From positions 1,488,145 to 1,552,144 of the forward strand of contig NZ_KB849780.1 in the NCBI RefSeq assembly GCF_000368965.1: DNA of 64,000 nucleotides, given 5' to 3'. Position 1 is the first letter of the stretch. Each line of letters begins with the position of its first letter. The stretch comes from Acinetobacter calcoaceticus DSM 30006 = CIP 81.8. GTDB taxonomy: Bacteria; Pseudomonadota; Gammaproteobacteria; Pseudomonadales; Moraxellaceae. Below are positions 50,938 through 59,904 of the stretch, piece after piece. The translations under genes and the position numbers were made by a program. Under the pieces are notes generated by a model, which was not told the DNA's origin, ran no database searches, and saw only the letters and a list, made by a program, of their open reading frames with translations.

Positions 50938-51741
50938 TTATTTGGTCATCTTACGTAAAGTTAAAATCTGCTCGCTTCGTCCAAATGGGCCATAGAGGTC
51001 ATGTAAAACCGCGCTTGTTAAGCCAATGCCATCCGATCCATATTGCTGAACAGTTTCCAAACCTAACCATTTACCTTGCGGATAACGATGCATGTGAATT
51101 TGCAAATCAAGATTTGGAAAACCCCACGTAAACTCACCTTCTTGTCTTGGTACAATTCCGTTTGCGGTATCCACCATGCCAATCAAATGTGCAAAATCTG
51201 TGGTCGGCTGCCCTTCAACCATTTCTTTATCATTATTTAGCCAAACAATGCCTTTACCTGCGCGATGCTGATCATCAATTTTTGTCACTAGTGTTTGAAT
51301 AAAACCACCCGGCCATCTTTTCATACCCTTCCACTCTGTAAAAGAGTCTGGATGATGAACTGGCTGATCTTCAAGCCCAGCAATATCAGAACTGTCTTGA
51401 GTACACATTCGCCATGCTCTGGCAACAATACAAGTTTTACCTTGTGCTTGCATTTCAGCTTCTATTAGCTCAATTGTTTTTCCAGCACGAATCACTTGGG
51501 TCTTAATTGTAAACTCACCAAATGCAATAAGACCGAAAATATCAAAACTAATTCGACCAATTCTCATGCCTTGTCGTGGTGAAAACTGCTCTAACTCCGC
51601 TGCTATTAAGCCACTTGCTGGTGCCATATGCTGTTCATGGGGGTTCCAAGTGCCTTGTGCATGAACAGTTGAGCAATAATGAGCAATGACCTCACCTTGA
51701 GGACCAATTGATCTATTCAGTAATTGATAATAAGCATTCAT
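50938..51741 (-). CDS. Thioesterase-family protein, double hot-dog fold
   Basis: A 267-residue acyl-CoA thioesterase-like protein of the TesB/4HBT_3 type, with two hot-dog halves: QGTWNPHEQHMAPASGLIAA and RIGRISFDIFGLI in the first and DFAHLIGMVDTANGIVP, WGFPNLDLQIHMHRYPQGKW in the second. The second-half Asp in TANG and the QIHMHR region fit the family catalytic area. It would hydrolyse an acyl-CoA, the exact substrate being unknown. Neighbours are an acyl-CoA dehydrogenase on the same strand and the convergent oxidoreductase. Confidence 0.85.
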   Translation of the reverse strand: MNAYYQLLNRSIGPQGEVIAHYCSTVHAQGTWNPHEQHMAPASGLIAAELEQFSPRQGMRIGRISFDIFGLIAFGEFTIKTQVIRAGKTIELIEAEMQAQGKTCIVARAWRMCTQDSSDIAGLEDQPVHHPDSFTEWKGMKRWPGGFIQTLVTKIDDQHRAGKGIVWLNNDKEMVEGQPTTDFAHLIGMVDTANGIVPRQEGEFTWGFPNLDLQIHMHRYPQGKWLGLETVQQYGSDGIGLTSAVLHDLYGPFGRSEQILTLRKMTK

Positions 51742-51937
51742 GATTTTCTTTCCTTAGTCCTTATCGAACATCAATATTTAATGAAAGTTCACGTTTTAAT
51801 GCTTATATTAATGGTCTACTCCTTTGACTAAATTGATTTTTCCTACCAAAAACTCATGAGTCTAAAGTTACAAATTTAATCAATGGGTAAAATTCCACAT
51901 GAAAATCCCACCCAGTGATCCTAAAAGTTACGATTCA

Positions 51938-53740
51938 CTAAAATGCAAAAGCATCTTGATCAAGCTCCATGACAGATTCAGCTCCTGACTCAATTGCGGC
52001 AGCATGACTTTGTGTACGATGCAAAAGTTTTTGATAGAAAAACTTAGCTGTGCTTAGCTTCGCTTTATAAAAAGCTTCCTCTTGTGTACCTAATGCCAAT
52101 TTTTCATGGGCAACTTGAGCCATTCGAACCCAAAGATAGGCAAACACGACGTAACTAGAAAAATAAAGATAATCTACAGAGGCCGCGCCAATTTCTTCTG
52201 GATTGTGCTTCGCTTTTTCAGCAATTGTTTTAGTGAGTGATAACCATTGTTGCTTAAGTTCACCTAATTTTTCTAAATAAGGTTTCAGTGCTACATTTGC
52301 TTGATGTTGAAGAATGAATTGATCAATTAAACCCGTCATATTCTTTAAGAGCTTGCCTTCTGAATTTAAGACTTTACGTGCAAGCAAATCTAAAGACTGG
52401 ATTTCGGTTGTTCCTTCATACAATGTTGAAATGCGTGCATCACGTACAATTTGCTCCATTCCATGCTCAACAATAAACCCATGCCCGCCAAACACCTGAA
52501 CACCATGTTTTGCAGACTCATTACCAGACTCAGTTAAAAAGGCTTTAGCAATAGGCGTTAAAAAAGCCAGTAAATTATCGGACTGTTTTTGCTGCTCTTG
52601 ATCGGCTGAACTTTCAACAATATCTACATGTTGAGCTAGAAAATAAGCTAGCGCACGTCCACCTTCAGCAAATGCTTTTTGTGTCATTAACATTGAACGC
52701 ACGGCAGGATGCACAATAATCGGATCGGCATTCTTTTCTGGATATTTTGGACCAGATAATGAACGCATTGCGAGGCGTTCTTTGGCATAACTTAACGCGC
52801 CCTGAAATGAAATTTCAGAGGCAGCGAGCCCTTGTACTGCCGTTCCAATGCGCGCGGTATTCATAAAGGTAAACATACAATTAAGCCCACGATTTTCCGG
52901 ACCAATCAAATAACCTTGAGCACCATCAAAGTTAAGAACACAGGTGGCATTTCCGTGAATACCCATTTTATGTTCAATGGCACTACAGACGACCTGATTG
53001 CGATCTTGCAAATTACCTTCATCATCTACATTAAATTTAGGCACGATAAACAAAGAAATACCTTTTGTACCTGCGGGTGCCTGAGGTAGTCGAGCTAAAA
53101 CAATATGAATAATATTTTCAGAAAGATCGTGTTCACCTGCCGATATAAAAATCTTTTCCCCAGTAATTGAGTAACTACCATCCGGATTTGGTTCAGCCTT
53201 AGTTCTAATTAAACCGAGGTCCGAGCCCGCATGTGATTCGGTTAAACACATGGTTCCAGTCCAGACACCACTAATTAACTTGGTTAAAAACTGCTGCTTT
53301 TGCTGTTCTGTTCCGTGGTGTTCAATTGTTCTCATCGCACCATGAGATAACCCTTGATACATTGCCCAAGCCCAGTTAGAACCACACAACATTTCAGAAA
53401 TCGCAATGCGTAATAGAGTTGGTAAGCCCTGCCCACCATATTCAGGGTCGGCGGTTAGAGAGGTAAACCCAAGTTCGGCATATTTTTGGTAGGCTTCTTT
53501 AAAACCTTTCGGTGTAGTCACTACGCCTTGATTTAAATGACACCCTTCTTGATCACCATTTTGATTAATAGGTGCCAATTCATTTTCACAGAAATCTGCT
53601 GCTGCCTCTAAATATTGATCAATTAATTCTCGATTTACGCTTTCCTGATATTTGCTTAAACGTTGGTAGTTCTCTTCTGTTTGAAGCATTTCATGCAGAA
53701 CAAATTGCATATCACGTAATGGAGCTTTGTATAAAGGCAT
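51938..53740 (-). CDS. Large acyl-CoA dehydrogenase (600 residues, DmdC/AcdB-like)
   Basis: A 600-residue acyl-CoA dehydrogenase with an N-terminal extension (MPLYKAPLRDMQFVLHEMLQ) and a C-terminal extra domain, the long subgroup that includes DmdC and long-chain enzymes. FAD/substrate motifs are MCLTESHAGSDLGLIRTKA and KIFISAGEHDLSENIIHIVL. The catalytic Glu is E442 in STLYEGTTEIQSLDLLARKV. It oxidises an acyl-CoA with unknown chain. The thioesterase gene lies downstream on the same strand, about 200 bases away. Confidence 0.92.
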   Translation of the reverse strand: MPLYKAPLRDMQFVLHEMLQTEENYQRLSKYQESVNRELIDQYLEAAADFCENELAPINQNGDQEGCHLNQGVVTTPKGFKEAYQKYAELGFTSLTADPEYGGQGLPTLLRIAISEMLCGSNWAWAMYQGLSHGAMRTIEHHGTEQQKQQFLTKLISGVWTGTMCLTESHAGSDLGLIRTKAEPNPDGSYSITGEKIFISAGEHDLSENIIHIVLARLPQAPAGTKGISLFIVPKFNVDDEGNLQDRNQVVCSAIEHKMGIHGNATCVLNFDGAQGYLIGPENRGLNCMFTFMNTARIGTAVQGLAASEISFQGALSYAKERLAMRSLSGPKYPEKNADPIIVHPAVRSMLMTQKAFAEGGRALAYFLAQHVDIVESSADQEQQKQSDNLLAFLTPIAKAFLTESGNESAKHGVQVFGGHGFIVEHGMEQIVRDARISTLYEGTTEIQSLDLLARKVLNSEGKLLKNMTGLIDQFILQHQANVALKPYLEKLGELKQQWLSLTKTIAEKAKHNPEEIGAASVDYLYFSSYVVFAYLWVRMAQVAHEKLALGTQEEAFYKAKLSTAKFFYQKLLHRTQSHAAAIESGAESVMELDQDAFAF

Positions 53741-54059
53741 AATTTTTTCCCTTTCACTTCACTGTCTGTTTCATGCAGGCAGATATGTTTTTCCTTGAAT
53801 AGACTTTTATTTTTTCAACTCAACCAAAATATCAAAAAATTTCTTATAGCAAAACTAGTTTTCACTATTTTCATAAAATTTAACCAGTAAAAATATCCAT
53901 TAAATATTTAATGTGCTGTATTTAAACAATATTATTAAATATAAAGGTAGAGAAATAAAAATTTGATTACTATTTTAATTTTGTACTGCAAAATATTATT
54001 CCGTAAAAAACCAATTTATAGTATTGTGATTACATTGCTTAATCATCCAAGGACGATTT
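53741..54059. other. Divergent intergenic region
   Basis: A 319-base AT-rich spacer between the acyl-CoA dehydrogenase and PaaI-type genes. It includes a perfect 12-bp palindrome AAAACTAGTTTT at 53851-53862, which could be an operator, but no gene or RNA is visible. Confidence 0.5.
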
Positions 54060-54494
54060 ATGGATACCCCGAAATACACAGGTCTTGAATTTTTAACAGC
54101 TTTAAAAAATGGCGAAGTTTCTCCATCGCCTATGGCTCACACCATCCCCATGCAATTAGTAGAAGTTTCCGAAGGTAAAGCCACTTATAAAGTTACCCCT
54201 AAACAAGAACATCGAAATATACAAGGCGGTGTACACGGCGGCTTCTGTGCTACAGCTTTAGATACTGCTACAGGAAGTGCTGCGCATACCCTACTCGAAC
54301 ATGGAGTTGGTTATGGGACTATTGATTTGAATGTAAAAATGATTCGTCCCATGCAAGTTGATACGTCTTACTACGCAAAGGCCGAGTTGATTAATGCAGG
54401 GCGCAATATTATTAGTACCGAAGGTAAAATCGTAGATGAAAATGGAAAAGTATATGCTTTTGCCACAGCCACATTAATGATTATTAGAAAATAA
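54060..54494 (+). CDS. PaaI-family hot-dog thioesterase
   Basis: A 144-residue single hot-dog protein. The signature RNIQGGVHGGFCATALDTAT (about 57-76) contains the HGGxxATALD pattern with the catalytic Asp, followed by VGYGTIDLNVKMIRPMQ. PaaI-type enzymes hydrolyse aromatic or fatty acyl-CoA thioesters that stall in catabolism. It is a single gene divergent from the acyl-CoA dehydrogenase. A CAAGGACG site precedes the ATG. Confidence 0.9.
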   Translation: MDTPKYTGLEFLTALKNGEVSPSPMAHTIPMQLVEVSEGKATYKVTPKQEHRNIQGGVHGGFCATALDTATGSAAHTLLEHGVGYGTIDLNVKMIRPMQVDTSYYAKAELINAGRNIISTEGKIVDENGKVYAFATATLMIIRK

Positions 54495-54504
54495 AAGTCA
54501 TGTT

Positions 54505-54529
54505 AAGCTCCTCCTTATGGAGCTTTTTC
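54505..54529 (+). terminator. Terminator inside the end of the convergent MFS gene
   Basis: Stem AAGCTCC/GGAGCTT with a 7-base loop, then TTTT. Its stem lies over the final codons of the MFS gene on the other strand, so two functions share these bases. Confidence 0.85.
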
Positions 54530-55732
54530 TTGCTTGGCAATTTTGTCCATTTCATAGAAATCTAAGCGATCAATCATAAAACTCACAATAGCCAGACTTA
54601 TACCTAAGGCCGCACAGGCTTCCCATCCCCAGTGTTTCCATGCATAAACTGCAATAAAAGAGCCCAAGGCCGCCCCACCAAAATAGAGTGTCATATAAAT
54701 TGAGTTAATGCGGGAACGTGCCTGCGCGGAAATTCGATAAACCAGATTTTGGTTGAGTACATGAAATGCAGACAGCCCAAAGTAAGCCATAATTACGCCA
54801 ACCGCATAGGCCACTAAAGATTGCTGTGCAAAAAATAGTGGTATCCATGCCGTAATTAATAAAACCATGCTAACCAGTGCAACTTTATTCTCAAGTCCCG
54901 CTGCAATTTTCTTACCCGCCCACGGTGTGGCAAACACACCAGCTAACCCGACAATTCCAAATAGACCAATTTGGAAATCATTAAAATGATAAGGAGCATT
55001 GGCTAAAAGAAATGTCATGGTTGTAAAAATAAGTGCCAAAATACCAAAGCCAATTCCACCAGCAAAACCACGGCGAAGCAGATGAGGTTGATGCGCCGCT
55101 AATGAAAATAATGAACTGTAAATTTGTAGAATATTGAGTTGATGAGATTTACGCGCAACTGGTAATTTTGACCACATGATCCAAGCAAAAACCAAAATGA
55201 CGATGCCACTAATTAAATAAACGGCATGCCAAGACCAAACCGTAGAAAGTAAACCCGCAATAGAGCGCGCCAATAAAATTCCCAAGAACAAACCACTCAT
55301 GAGAGTCCCAACAACTTGCGGGCTTTTTTTCGGACCTGCCAAACCTGCGGCAAATGGAACCAAAACTTGAGTTGCAATAGAAAAGAATGTCGCTAAAAAG
55401 GTAAAGCCATATAAGACTGGCAAGGTTTGGCTAAAAGAAAGCCCCACTTGTGCAAGTCCCGTACAACACATGAGCAAACAAATATAACTACGCTTTTCAA
55501 AGAAATCACCGAGTGGTACCAATAGAAACAGTCCTACCGCATAAGACAGTTGTCCAATCACAATGGTTAAAGCCACTTGTTCGGCATTAGCCTGCAAAGC
55601 TTTGGCAATTGAATAAATTAAAGGCTGGTTATAATAGTTCGAGCCCGCACAAATCCCGCATGTCATCGCCATGATAAAAATAAAGCTTTTTGACAAAATA
55701 TTGTCTGCATCGGGTCGAACTATTTTTTCCAT
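54515..55732 (-). CDS. MFS transporter (DHA1-like)
   Basis: A 405-residue, 12-helix facilitator, with ICAGSNYYNQPLIYSIAKAL in TM1, GQLSYAVGLFLLVPLGDFFE (motif A region), MSGLFLGILLARSIAGLLS and a C-terminal half opening with FAGGIGFGILALIFT. It starts 18 bases after the porin gene and so is probably the last gene of the dca-like operon. Exporter or importer role unclear. Confidence 0.9.
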   Translation of the reverse strand: MEKIVRPDADNILSKSFIFIMAMTCGICAGSNYYNQPLIYSIAKALQANAEQVALTIVIGQLSYAVGLFLLVPLGDFFEKRSYICLLMCCTGLAQVGLSFSQTLPVLYGFTFLATFFSIATQVLVPFAAGLAGPKKSPQVVGTLMSGLFLGILLARSIAGLLSTVWSWHAVYLISGIVILVFAWIMWSKLPVARKSHQLNILQIYSSLFSLAAHQPHLLRRGFAGGIGFGILALIFTTMTFLLANAPYHFNDFQIGLFGIVGLAGVFATPWAGKKIAAGLENKVALVSMVLLITAWIPLFFAQQSLVAYAVGVIMAYFGLSAFHVLNQNLVYRISAQARSRINSIYMTLYFGGAALGSFIAVYAWKHWGWEACAALGISLAIVSFMIDRLDFYEMDKIAKQEKAP

Positions 55733-55750
55733 TTTTAATTACGCCCTATT

Positions 55751-57067
55751 TTAAAATTTATACATCGACACAAAGTTTACACGTGACACATCAGCTGTTC
55801 TGCCATCAAAGACTTCTCGTTTACCTTGATGGTATTCCATGCCAATATCCATTTGTTCAATAGGCGAATAAAAGACGTTAGCAGCATAGTCAGTTAAACG
55901 CTTATTGGCATCGGGATTGAGTTTTGCATAAGCCGTATCGTCATCATAATCAAACACTGAAGCTGATAAGTTTGCACGCCATTGCTCATTGAATTTATAT
56001 GTATAACCAATATTTACGCTATTGAGTTTATTCATAACTAAATCTGTTTTTTCTTCATTTAAAGAAAAATCACCCGCTGCATTTAAACTTGTTGAATTTG
56101 CCAAGCCGCTTTGCGTGGTGTAAGGCATAAATTTTTGATCACCAACAATATATTGATAATTTGCTTGCACCGATTGCTGTGGCGTTAATTGGTATTTTAA
56201 CCCGCCCCCTGCGCCCCAACTTACTTTCTTAACTGTTGAGGTGGCTACATCTGCTGACTTCTCGTTAATAAAACCTTGAGCAAGTGCAGTTAAAGGACCT
56301 TGTTTAAAGGTATAGCGTCCCGTTAATGATGGAAAAGCTGAGACTCGGGAACCTGTATATTCTAGAGCCACTTTTAAATCATTATTGGCATCAATTTTCC
56401 AGTCATAGCGAATTTGAGGAGTCCGTGTATAGGAAGTTCCTACAAATTGCGTGTAGTCCACAGATTCTGTACGTGTTTCCATGTTGGACATGAGTGACCA
56501 TGTTTGACCGAATGTCCAATCCTTATAAGTGAAAAATGCATGGCGAATACGGAATTTACCATCACCCGTTCCCATGTTAGAGCTATCAAAGAAATCGGCT
56601 TCAATATTTCCCGTAACCGCTTTATTCGGGCTATTAAAATAAACCCCTAAGCGGCTTGCATTTACGCTTACATCTGAGCGTGCATGATTAGAACGTTTAT
56701 CACTCTCAAAAGGTGTGCGGTTTAAGCTACTTGTCGTTCTCCCCCCTGAATCAGGTGAAGATTTAAAATCGACCGCCGCATCTATACGGGCAATACCGTA
56801 AACCTTAACATTGTCGGTCCAAGTCACCCAAGACGGAGCAATCGGCTTAGCTGTTTCAATGCTCTTATTCTTTTCGACATTTTCTTCAATTTGGGCCTGT
56901 TTGACCTGTAAATTACTTTGACTTTGTTTCTGAGCTACAAGTTCTGCTTTTAACTTTTGTAGCTCACTTTCTAGCAAATTAATTCGCTGTTCTGTTGTAT
57001 CTGAAGAATTTGCAAAAACAGTCCCTGAAGCCGCAGCACAAGCTGCAGCTAAAATTAATTTTTTCAT
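55751..57067 (-). CDS. dcaP: DcaP-family outer-membrane porin
   Basis: A 438-residue trimeric porin with signal peptide MKKLILAAACAAASGTVFA, a predicted coiled coil (RINLLESELQKLKAELVAQK) and a beta-barrel with family phrases DNVKVYGIARIDAAVDF, GNIEADFF, RIRHAFFTYKDWTFGQTWS and terminal VNFVSMYKF. It is located between the CoA-transferase and MFS genes as in the ADP1 dca cluster, where DcaP serves dicarboxylic acid uptake. Symbol given by family and location. Confidence 0.9.
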   Translation of the reverse strand: MKKLILAAACAAASGTVFANSSDTTEQRINLLESELQKLKAELVAQKQSQSNLQVKQAQIEENVEKNKSIETAKPIAPSWVTWTDNVKVYGIARIDAAVDFKSSPDSGGRTTSSLNRTPFESDKRSNHARSDVSVNASRLGVYFNSPNKAVTGNIEADFFDSSNMGTGDGKFRIRHAFFTYKDWTFGQTWSLMSNMETRTESVDYTQFVGTSYTRTPQIRYDWKIDANNDLKVALEYTGSRVSAFPSLTGRYTFKQGPLTALAQGFINEKSADVATSTVKKVSWGAGGGLKYQLTPQQSVQANYQYIVGDQKFMPYTTQSGLANSTSLNAAGDFSLNEEKTDLVMNKLNSVNIGYTYKFNEQWRANLSASVFDYDDDTAYAKLNPDANKRLTDYAANVFYSPIEQMDIGMEYHQGKREVFDGRTADVSRVNFVSMYKF

Positions 57068-57106
57068 CTTTTAATCCTTAAAGAAGCTTTTTTCCATGTG
57101 TATAAA

Positions 57107-57760
57107 TTAGGCTACACGTGCATCTATGAGCGGACAGTCGGTCACTGCCTGTAATTCATCAAAACTTAGACCTTCCACCATTTCCTTGACATAGGCTTTC
57201 TGATCTTTCAGTTCAATAATGCATAAATCGGTATAGATACGATTTACACATTGCTCACCTGTGAGTGGATATGTGAGTTCTTTTACAATTTTTGACTCAC
57301 CCTTTTTAGTGACATGTTCCATATAGACATAAATCGTTTTTGCGCCGACCGCCAAATCCATAGCACCGCCTACAGCAGGTACATCATCTGGTTTGCCTGT
57401 GTGCCAGTTTGCCAAATCACCATTTACCGCAACTTGGAATGCACCAATAACGCAAATGTCTAGATGGCCTCCACGCATAATGTCAAACGAGTCACCATGA
57501 TGCATAAAGCATCCACCTTCTAATAAAGTGACAAGTTCTTTTCCAGCATTGACTAAGTCTTCATCTTCTTCACCTGGTTGTGGTGGCGGGCCAAAAGCCA
57601 AAACACCATTTTCCGAATGTAAAAAGATTTCTTTGTCTTTTGGCAAAAATTTGGCAACGTTGGTAGGAAGGCCAATTCCCAAATTGACATAAGAACCGTC
57701 AGGAATGTCATTGGCAATCAGTCTGGCAATATCTTCACGAGAACGTTTTTGAACTGACAT
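57107..57760 (-). CDS. dcaJ: 3-Oxoacid CoA-transferase, subunit B
   Basis: A 217-residue subunit B carrying the catalytic glutamate in FLHSENGVLAFGPPP and the GGAMDLAVGAK and GIGLPTNVAKFL motifs of the SCOT/PcaJ/DcaJ family. It transfers CoA to a 3-oxo(di)acid. Start chosen at MSVQKRSREDIARLIA, whose ATG shares its first base with the subunit A stop codon (TAATG), giving tight coupling; a further upstream ATG would overlap subunit A. PcaJ or AtoA are alternatives in name; the setting favours dca. Confidence 0.85.
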   Translation of the reverse strand: MSVQKRSREDIARLIANDIPDGSYVNLGIGLPTNVAKFLPKDKEIFLHSENGVLAFGPPPQPGEEDEDLVNAGKELVTLLEGGCFMHHGDSFDIMRGGHLDICVIGAFQVAVNGDLANWHTGKPDDVPAVGGAMDLAVGAKTIYVYMEHVTKKGESKIVKELTYPLTGEQCVNRIYTDLCIIELKDQKAYVKEMVEGLSFDELQAVTDCPLIDARVA

Positions 57761-58428
57761 TAGATATCTCCTACTTTTACAACGTGCTGTACAAAAATTC
57801 CCGGTGTGATAATGCACTCTGGGTCAAGCGTTCCTAGCTCTACCGTGTCATTGACTTGAACAATGGTATTTTTTGCGGCTTTTGCCATAATCGGGCCAAA
57901 ATTACGGGCCGCTTTGCGATAAGTTAAATTACCCCAACGATCCGCCTTATCTGCATAAATCAATGCAAAATCAGCTTCAAGTGGATATTCAAGTACATAA
58001 TTTTTGCCATTAATAGTTCGAGTTTCTTTACCCTCGGCAACTTTGGTGCCATAGCCAGTTGGAGTAAAAACAGCTCCTAATCCTGCACCTGCTGCTTGAA
58101 TACGGCATGCCAAATTCCCTTGTGGAACCAGCTCTAGCTCGATCTTTCCAGCTCGATATAAATCTTGAAAAACTGTTGACCCAGCCGATTTAGGGAATGA
58201 ACAAATCATTTTTTTAACACAACCGGCAATAATCAGATTTGTTAAACCCCGATCACCAGAAGCCGCATTGTTATTAATAATGGTAAGTTCTTTTTTGCCT
58301 AAATCAATTAAGGCCTCAATTAATTCAGCTGGTTGTCCAGTAACACCGAACCCACCTGTCATGATAGTTGCCCCATCAGGAATAGCTTTTAAAATCGGTT
58401 CAATATCACTGGTCACTTTATTAATCAT
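57760..58428 (-). CDS. dcaI: 3-Oxoacid CoA-transferase, subunit A
   Basis: A 222-residue subunit A with MTGGFGVTGQPAELIEAL (family start), TIINNNAASGDRGLTNLI and GYGTKVAEGKETRTINGKNY. It forms the enzyme with the overlapping subunit B and acts in 3-oxoadipate-like steps. Sixteen bases separate it from the preceding MFS gene, so it belongs to the same transcript. Confidence 0.87.
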   Translation of the reverse strand: MINKVTSDIEPILKAIPDGATIMTGGFGVTGQPAELIEALIDLGKKELTIINNNAASGDRGLTNLIIAGCVKKMICSFPKSAGSTVFQDLYRAGKIELELVPQGNLACRIQAAGAGLGAVFTPTGYGTKVAEGKETRTINGKNYVLEYPLEADFALIYADKADRWGNLTYRKAARNFGPIMAKAAKNTIVQVNDTVELGTLDPECIITPGIFVQHVVKVGDI

Positions 58429-58445
58429 TTCTTCACTCTCCTTAG

Positions 58446-59723
58446 TTATTCAGCTTTTTGAGGATCGTATAAACGATCTTTAATAAATAAGGTTGGGATA
58501 AGCCCACAGACAAAATATGCAATACCCATCAGTAATAAACCTGCACCAATGGAACCATGCATTGCCAAATAACCAATGGTCAGTGGTGCAAAGATCGCTC
58601 CAATACGTCCAATATTAAATGCACCACCCACTGCTGTACCTCGAATAGAGGTTGGGAAGCTTTCGGTTAAATAAGTTGCGTTAATAGCGTACGGAATACC
58701 ATAAAGGAAACCAAAAGCCAGCATCAGCCAACCAATGTTTTCAGGCGTATGCATATACACCACCACTGGAATAAACAGTGCAGTTCCAATCGTACCAAAG
58801 GCAAAAACAACTCGGCGTCCAATTCGGTCTGCCACAAAACCAGCAAGCACTTTGGCAAACATCATGGTCAAAAATGTTCCAATCATATAGATTGCCATTT
58901 CTTTAAATTTAATCCCTAACTCGGACTCTAGATAAGCAGGCAACCAGTTACTCACCCCCAAATAGCCAAACATCAGGAATCCAGAACTAAATGACCAAAG
59001 CATGAGCATCTTGCCGTGTTTTTTATCTTTAAATAGGGCGATATAAGGATTCTCAGCTTTTTTGGCAGTGCCAACAGCAGGGTTAGCAAGTTTTAAAGCA
59101 CGGGCTTTTCTCCATGACTCAGGTTCAGGCACAAAGAAGAACATGAGAACAGCCAAAACAATCGGGATAATCGTAATGAAATACAGCATCCGCCAGCCAA
59201 ATTCAGGAATAATCCAACCTGATAGACCTGTAATAGTTAAAGAACCGAGGGTATAACCAGTCATCAGTGTTGCTAACACCGTTGTACGATATTTGGTCGG
59301 CACCATTTCAGACATTAAAGTATTACAGCCGATGTAGAGACAACCCAATCCCATACAGGTAATAATTCTTAAGATCGCGAGTTGCCCATAGGATTGTGCA
59401 AACCCCGTCAGGCAAGAAAGTATGGCAAATGCTGCCGTTGAAATGACAATAATACGGACTCGTCCAAAACGGTCACTTGCCCAGCCACCAATCAGTCCGC
59501 CAATCGCCATACCAAAAATTGACCAACTGCCTAATGCTCCTGCTTGAATCGTGGTTAAACCAAATTCGGCCTTAATACTGGTCAGAGTAAAAGCTAGAAT
59601 GCCAACATCAGCACCATCACAAAGTAAAGTGAGAAATGAAAATATAAAGGCTAGAACCCAGACTTTTTTAGGTGTCTGAGTAAGCTCATTGTCTTGGAAT
59701 GTACTTACAGCTTCCATTTTCAT
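58446..59723 (-). CDS. AAHS-family MFS transporter, DcaK-like copy 2
   Basis: A 425-residue, 12-helix symporter of the AAHS/DcaK group, with TLLCDGADVGILAFTLTSIK in TM1, IGGWASDRFGRVRI (motif A), MSEMVPTKYRTTVLATLMTG in TM4-5 and FIKDRLYDPQKAE at the end. Very similar to the next upstream gene throughout. It probably imports dicarboxylic acids or relatives. The duplication could give two affinities or two substrates. Confidence 0.9.
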   Translation of the reverse strand: MKMEAVSTFQDNELTQTPKKVWVLAFIFSFLTLLCDGADVGILAFTLTSIKAEFGLTTIQAGALGSWSIFGMAIGGLIGGWASDRFGRVRIIVISTAAFAILSCLTGFAQSYGQLAILRIITCMGLGCLYIGCNTLMSEMVPTKYRTTVLATLMTGYTLGSLTITGLSGWIIPEFGWRMLYFITIIPIVLAVLMFFFVPEPESWRKARALKLANPAVGTAKKAENPYIALFKDKKHGKMLMLWSFSSGFLMFGYLGVSNWLPAYLESELGIKFKEMAIYMIGTFLTMMFAKVLAGFVADRIGRRVVFAFGTIGTALFIPVVVYMHTPENIGWLMLAFGFLYGIPYAINATYLTESFPTSIRGTAVGGAFNIGRIGAIFAPLTIGYLAMHGSIGAGLLLMGIAYFVCGLIPTLFIKDRLYDPQKAE

Positions 59724-59867
59724 ATTTTTACCTATCCATTACATAAAAGTGAGTATTCCTAAGCTCATTTATTTGAAAGAGAATATTTTTATAAAAATCA
59801 TCCATCTTTCTATTTATCATTTTTTTTCATGCAATAAATTAACTGGTAACCGTGCATGATTTAGGTC

Positions 59868-59891
59868 CAGACCTGATCATGATCAAGTCTG
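59868..59891. other. Near-perfect palindrome between the two DcaK-like genes
   Basis: A 24-base palindrome with one mismatch, arms beginning CAGACCTGATCA and TGATCAAGTCTG, just after the stop of DcaK-like copy 1. With no T-run it is more likely an mRNA hairpin (processing, stability or partial termination) or a protein site than a standard terminator. Confidence 0.6.
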
Positions 59892-59904
59892 AAACGCTGC
59901 TGAA

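Noticed and set aside
57761..57817. Extended N-terminus of CoA-transferase subunit B
   Set aside because: It overlaps the end of subunit A; the TAATG junction with MSVQKRSRED is the normal family start.
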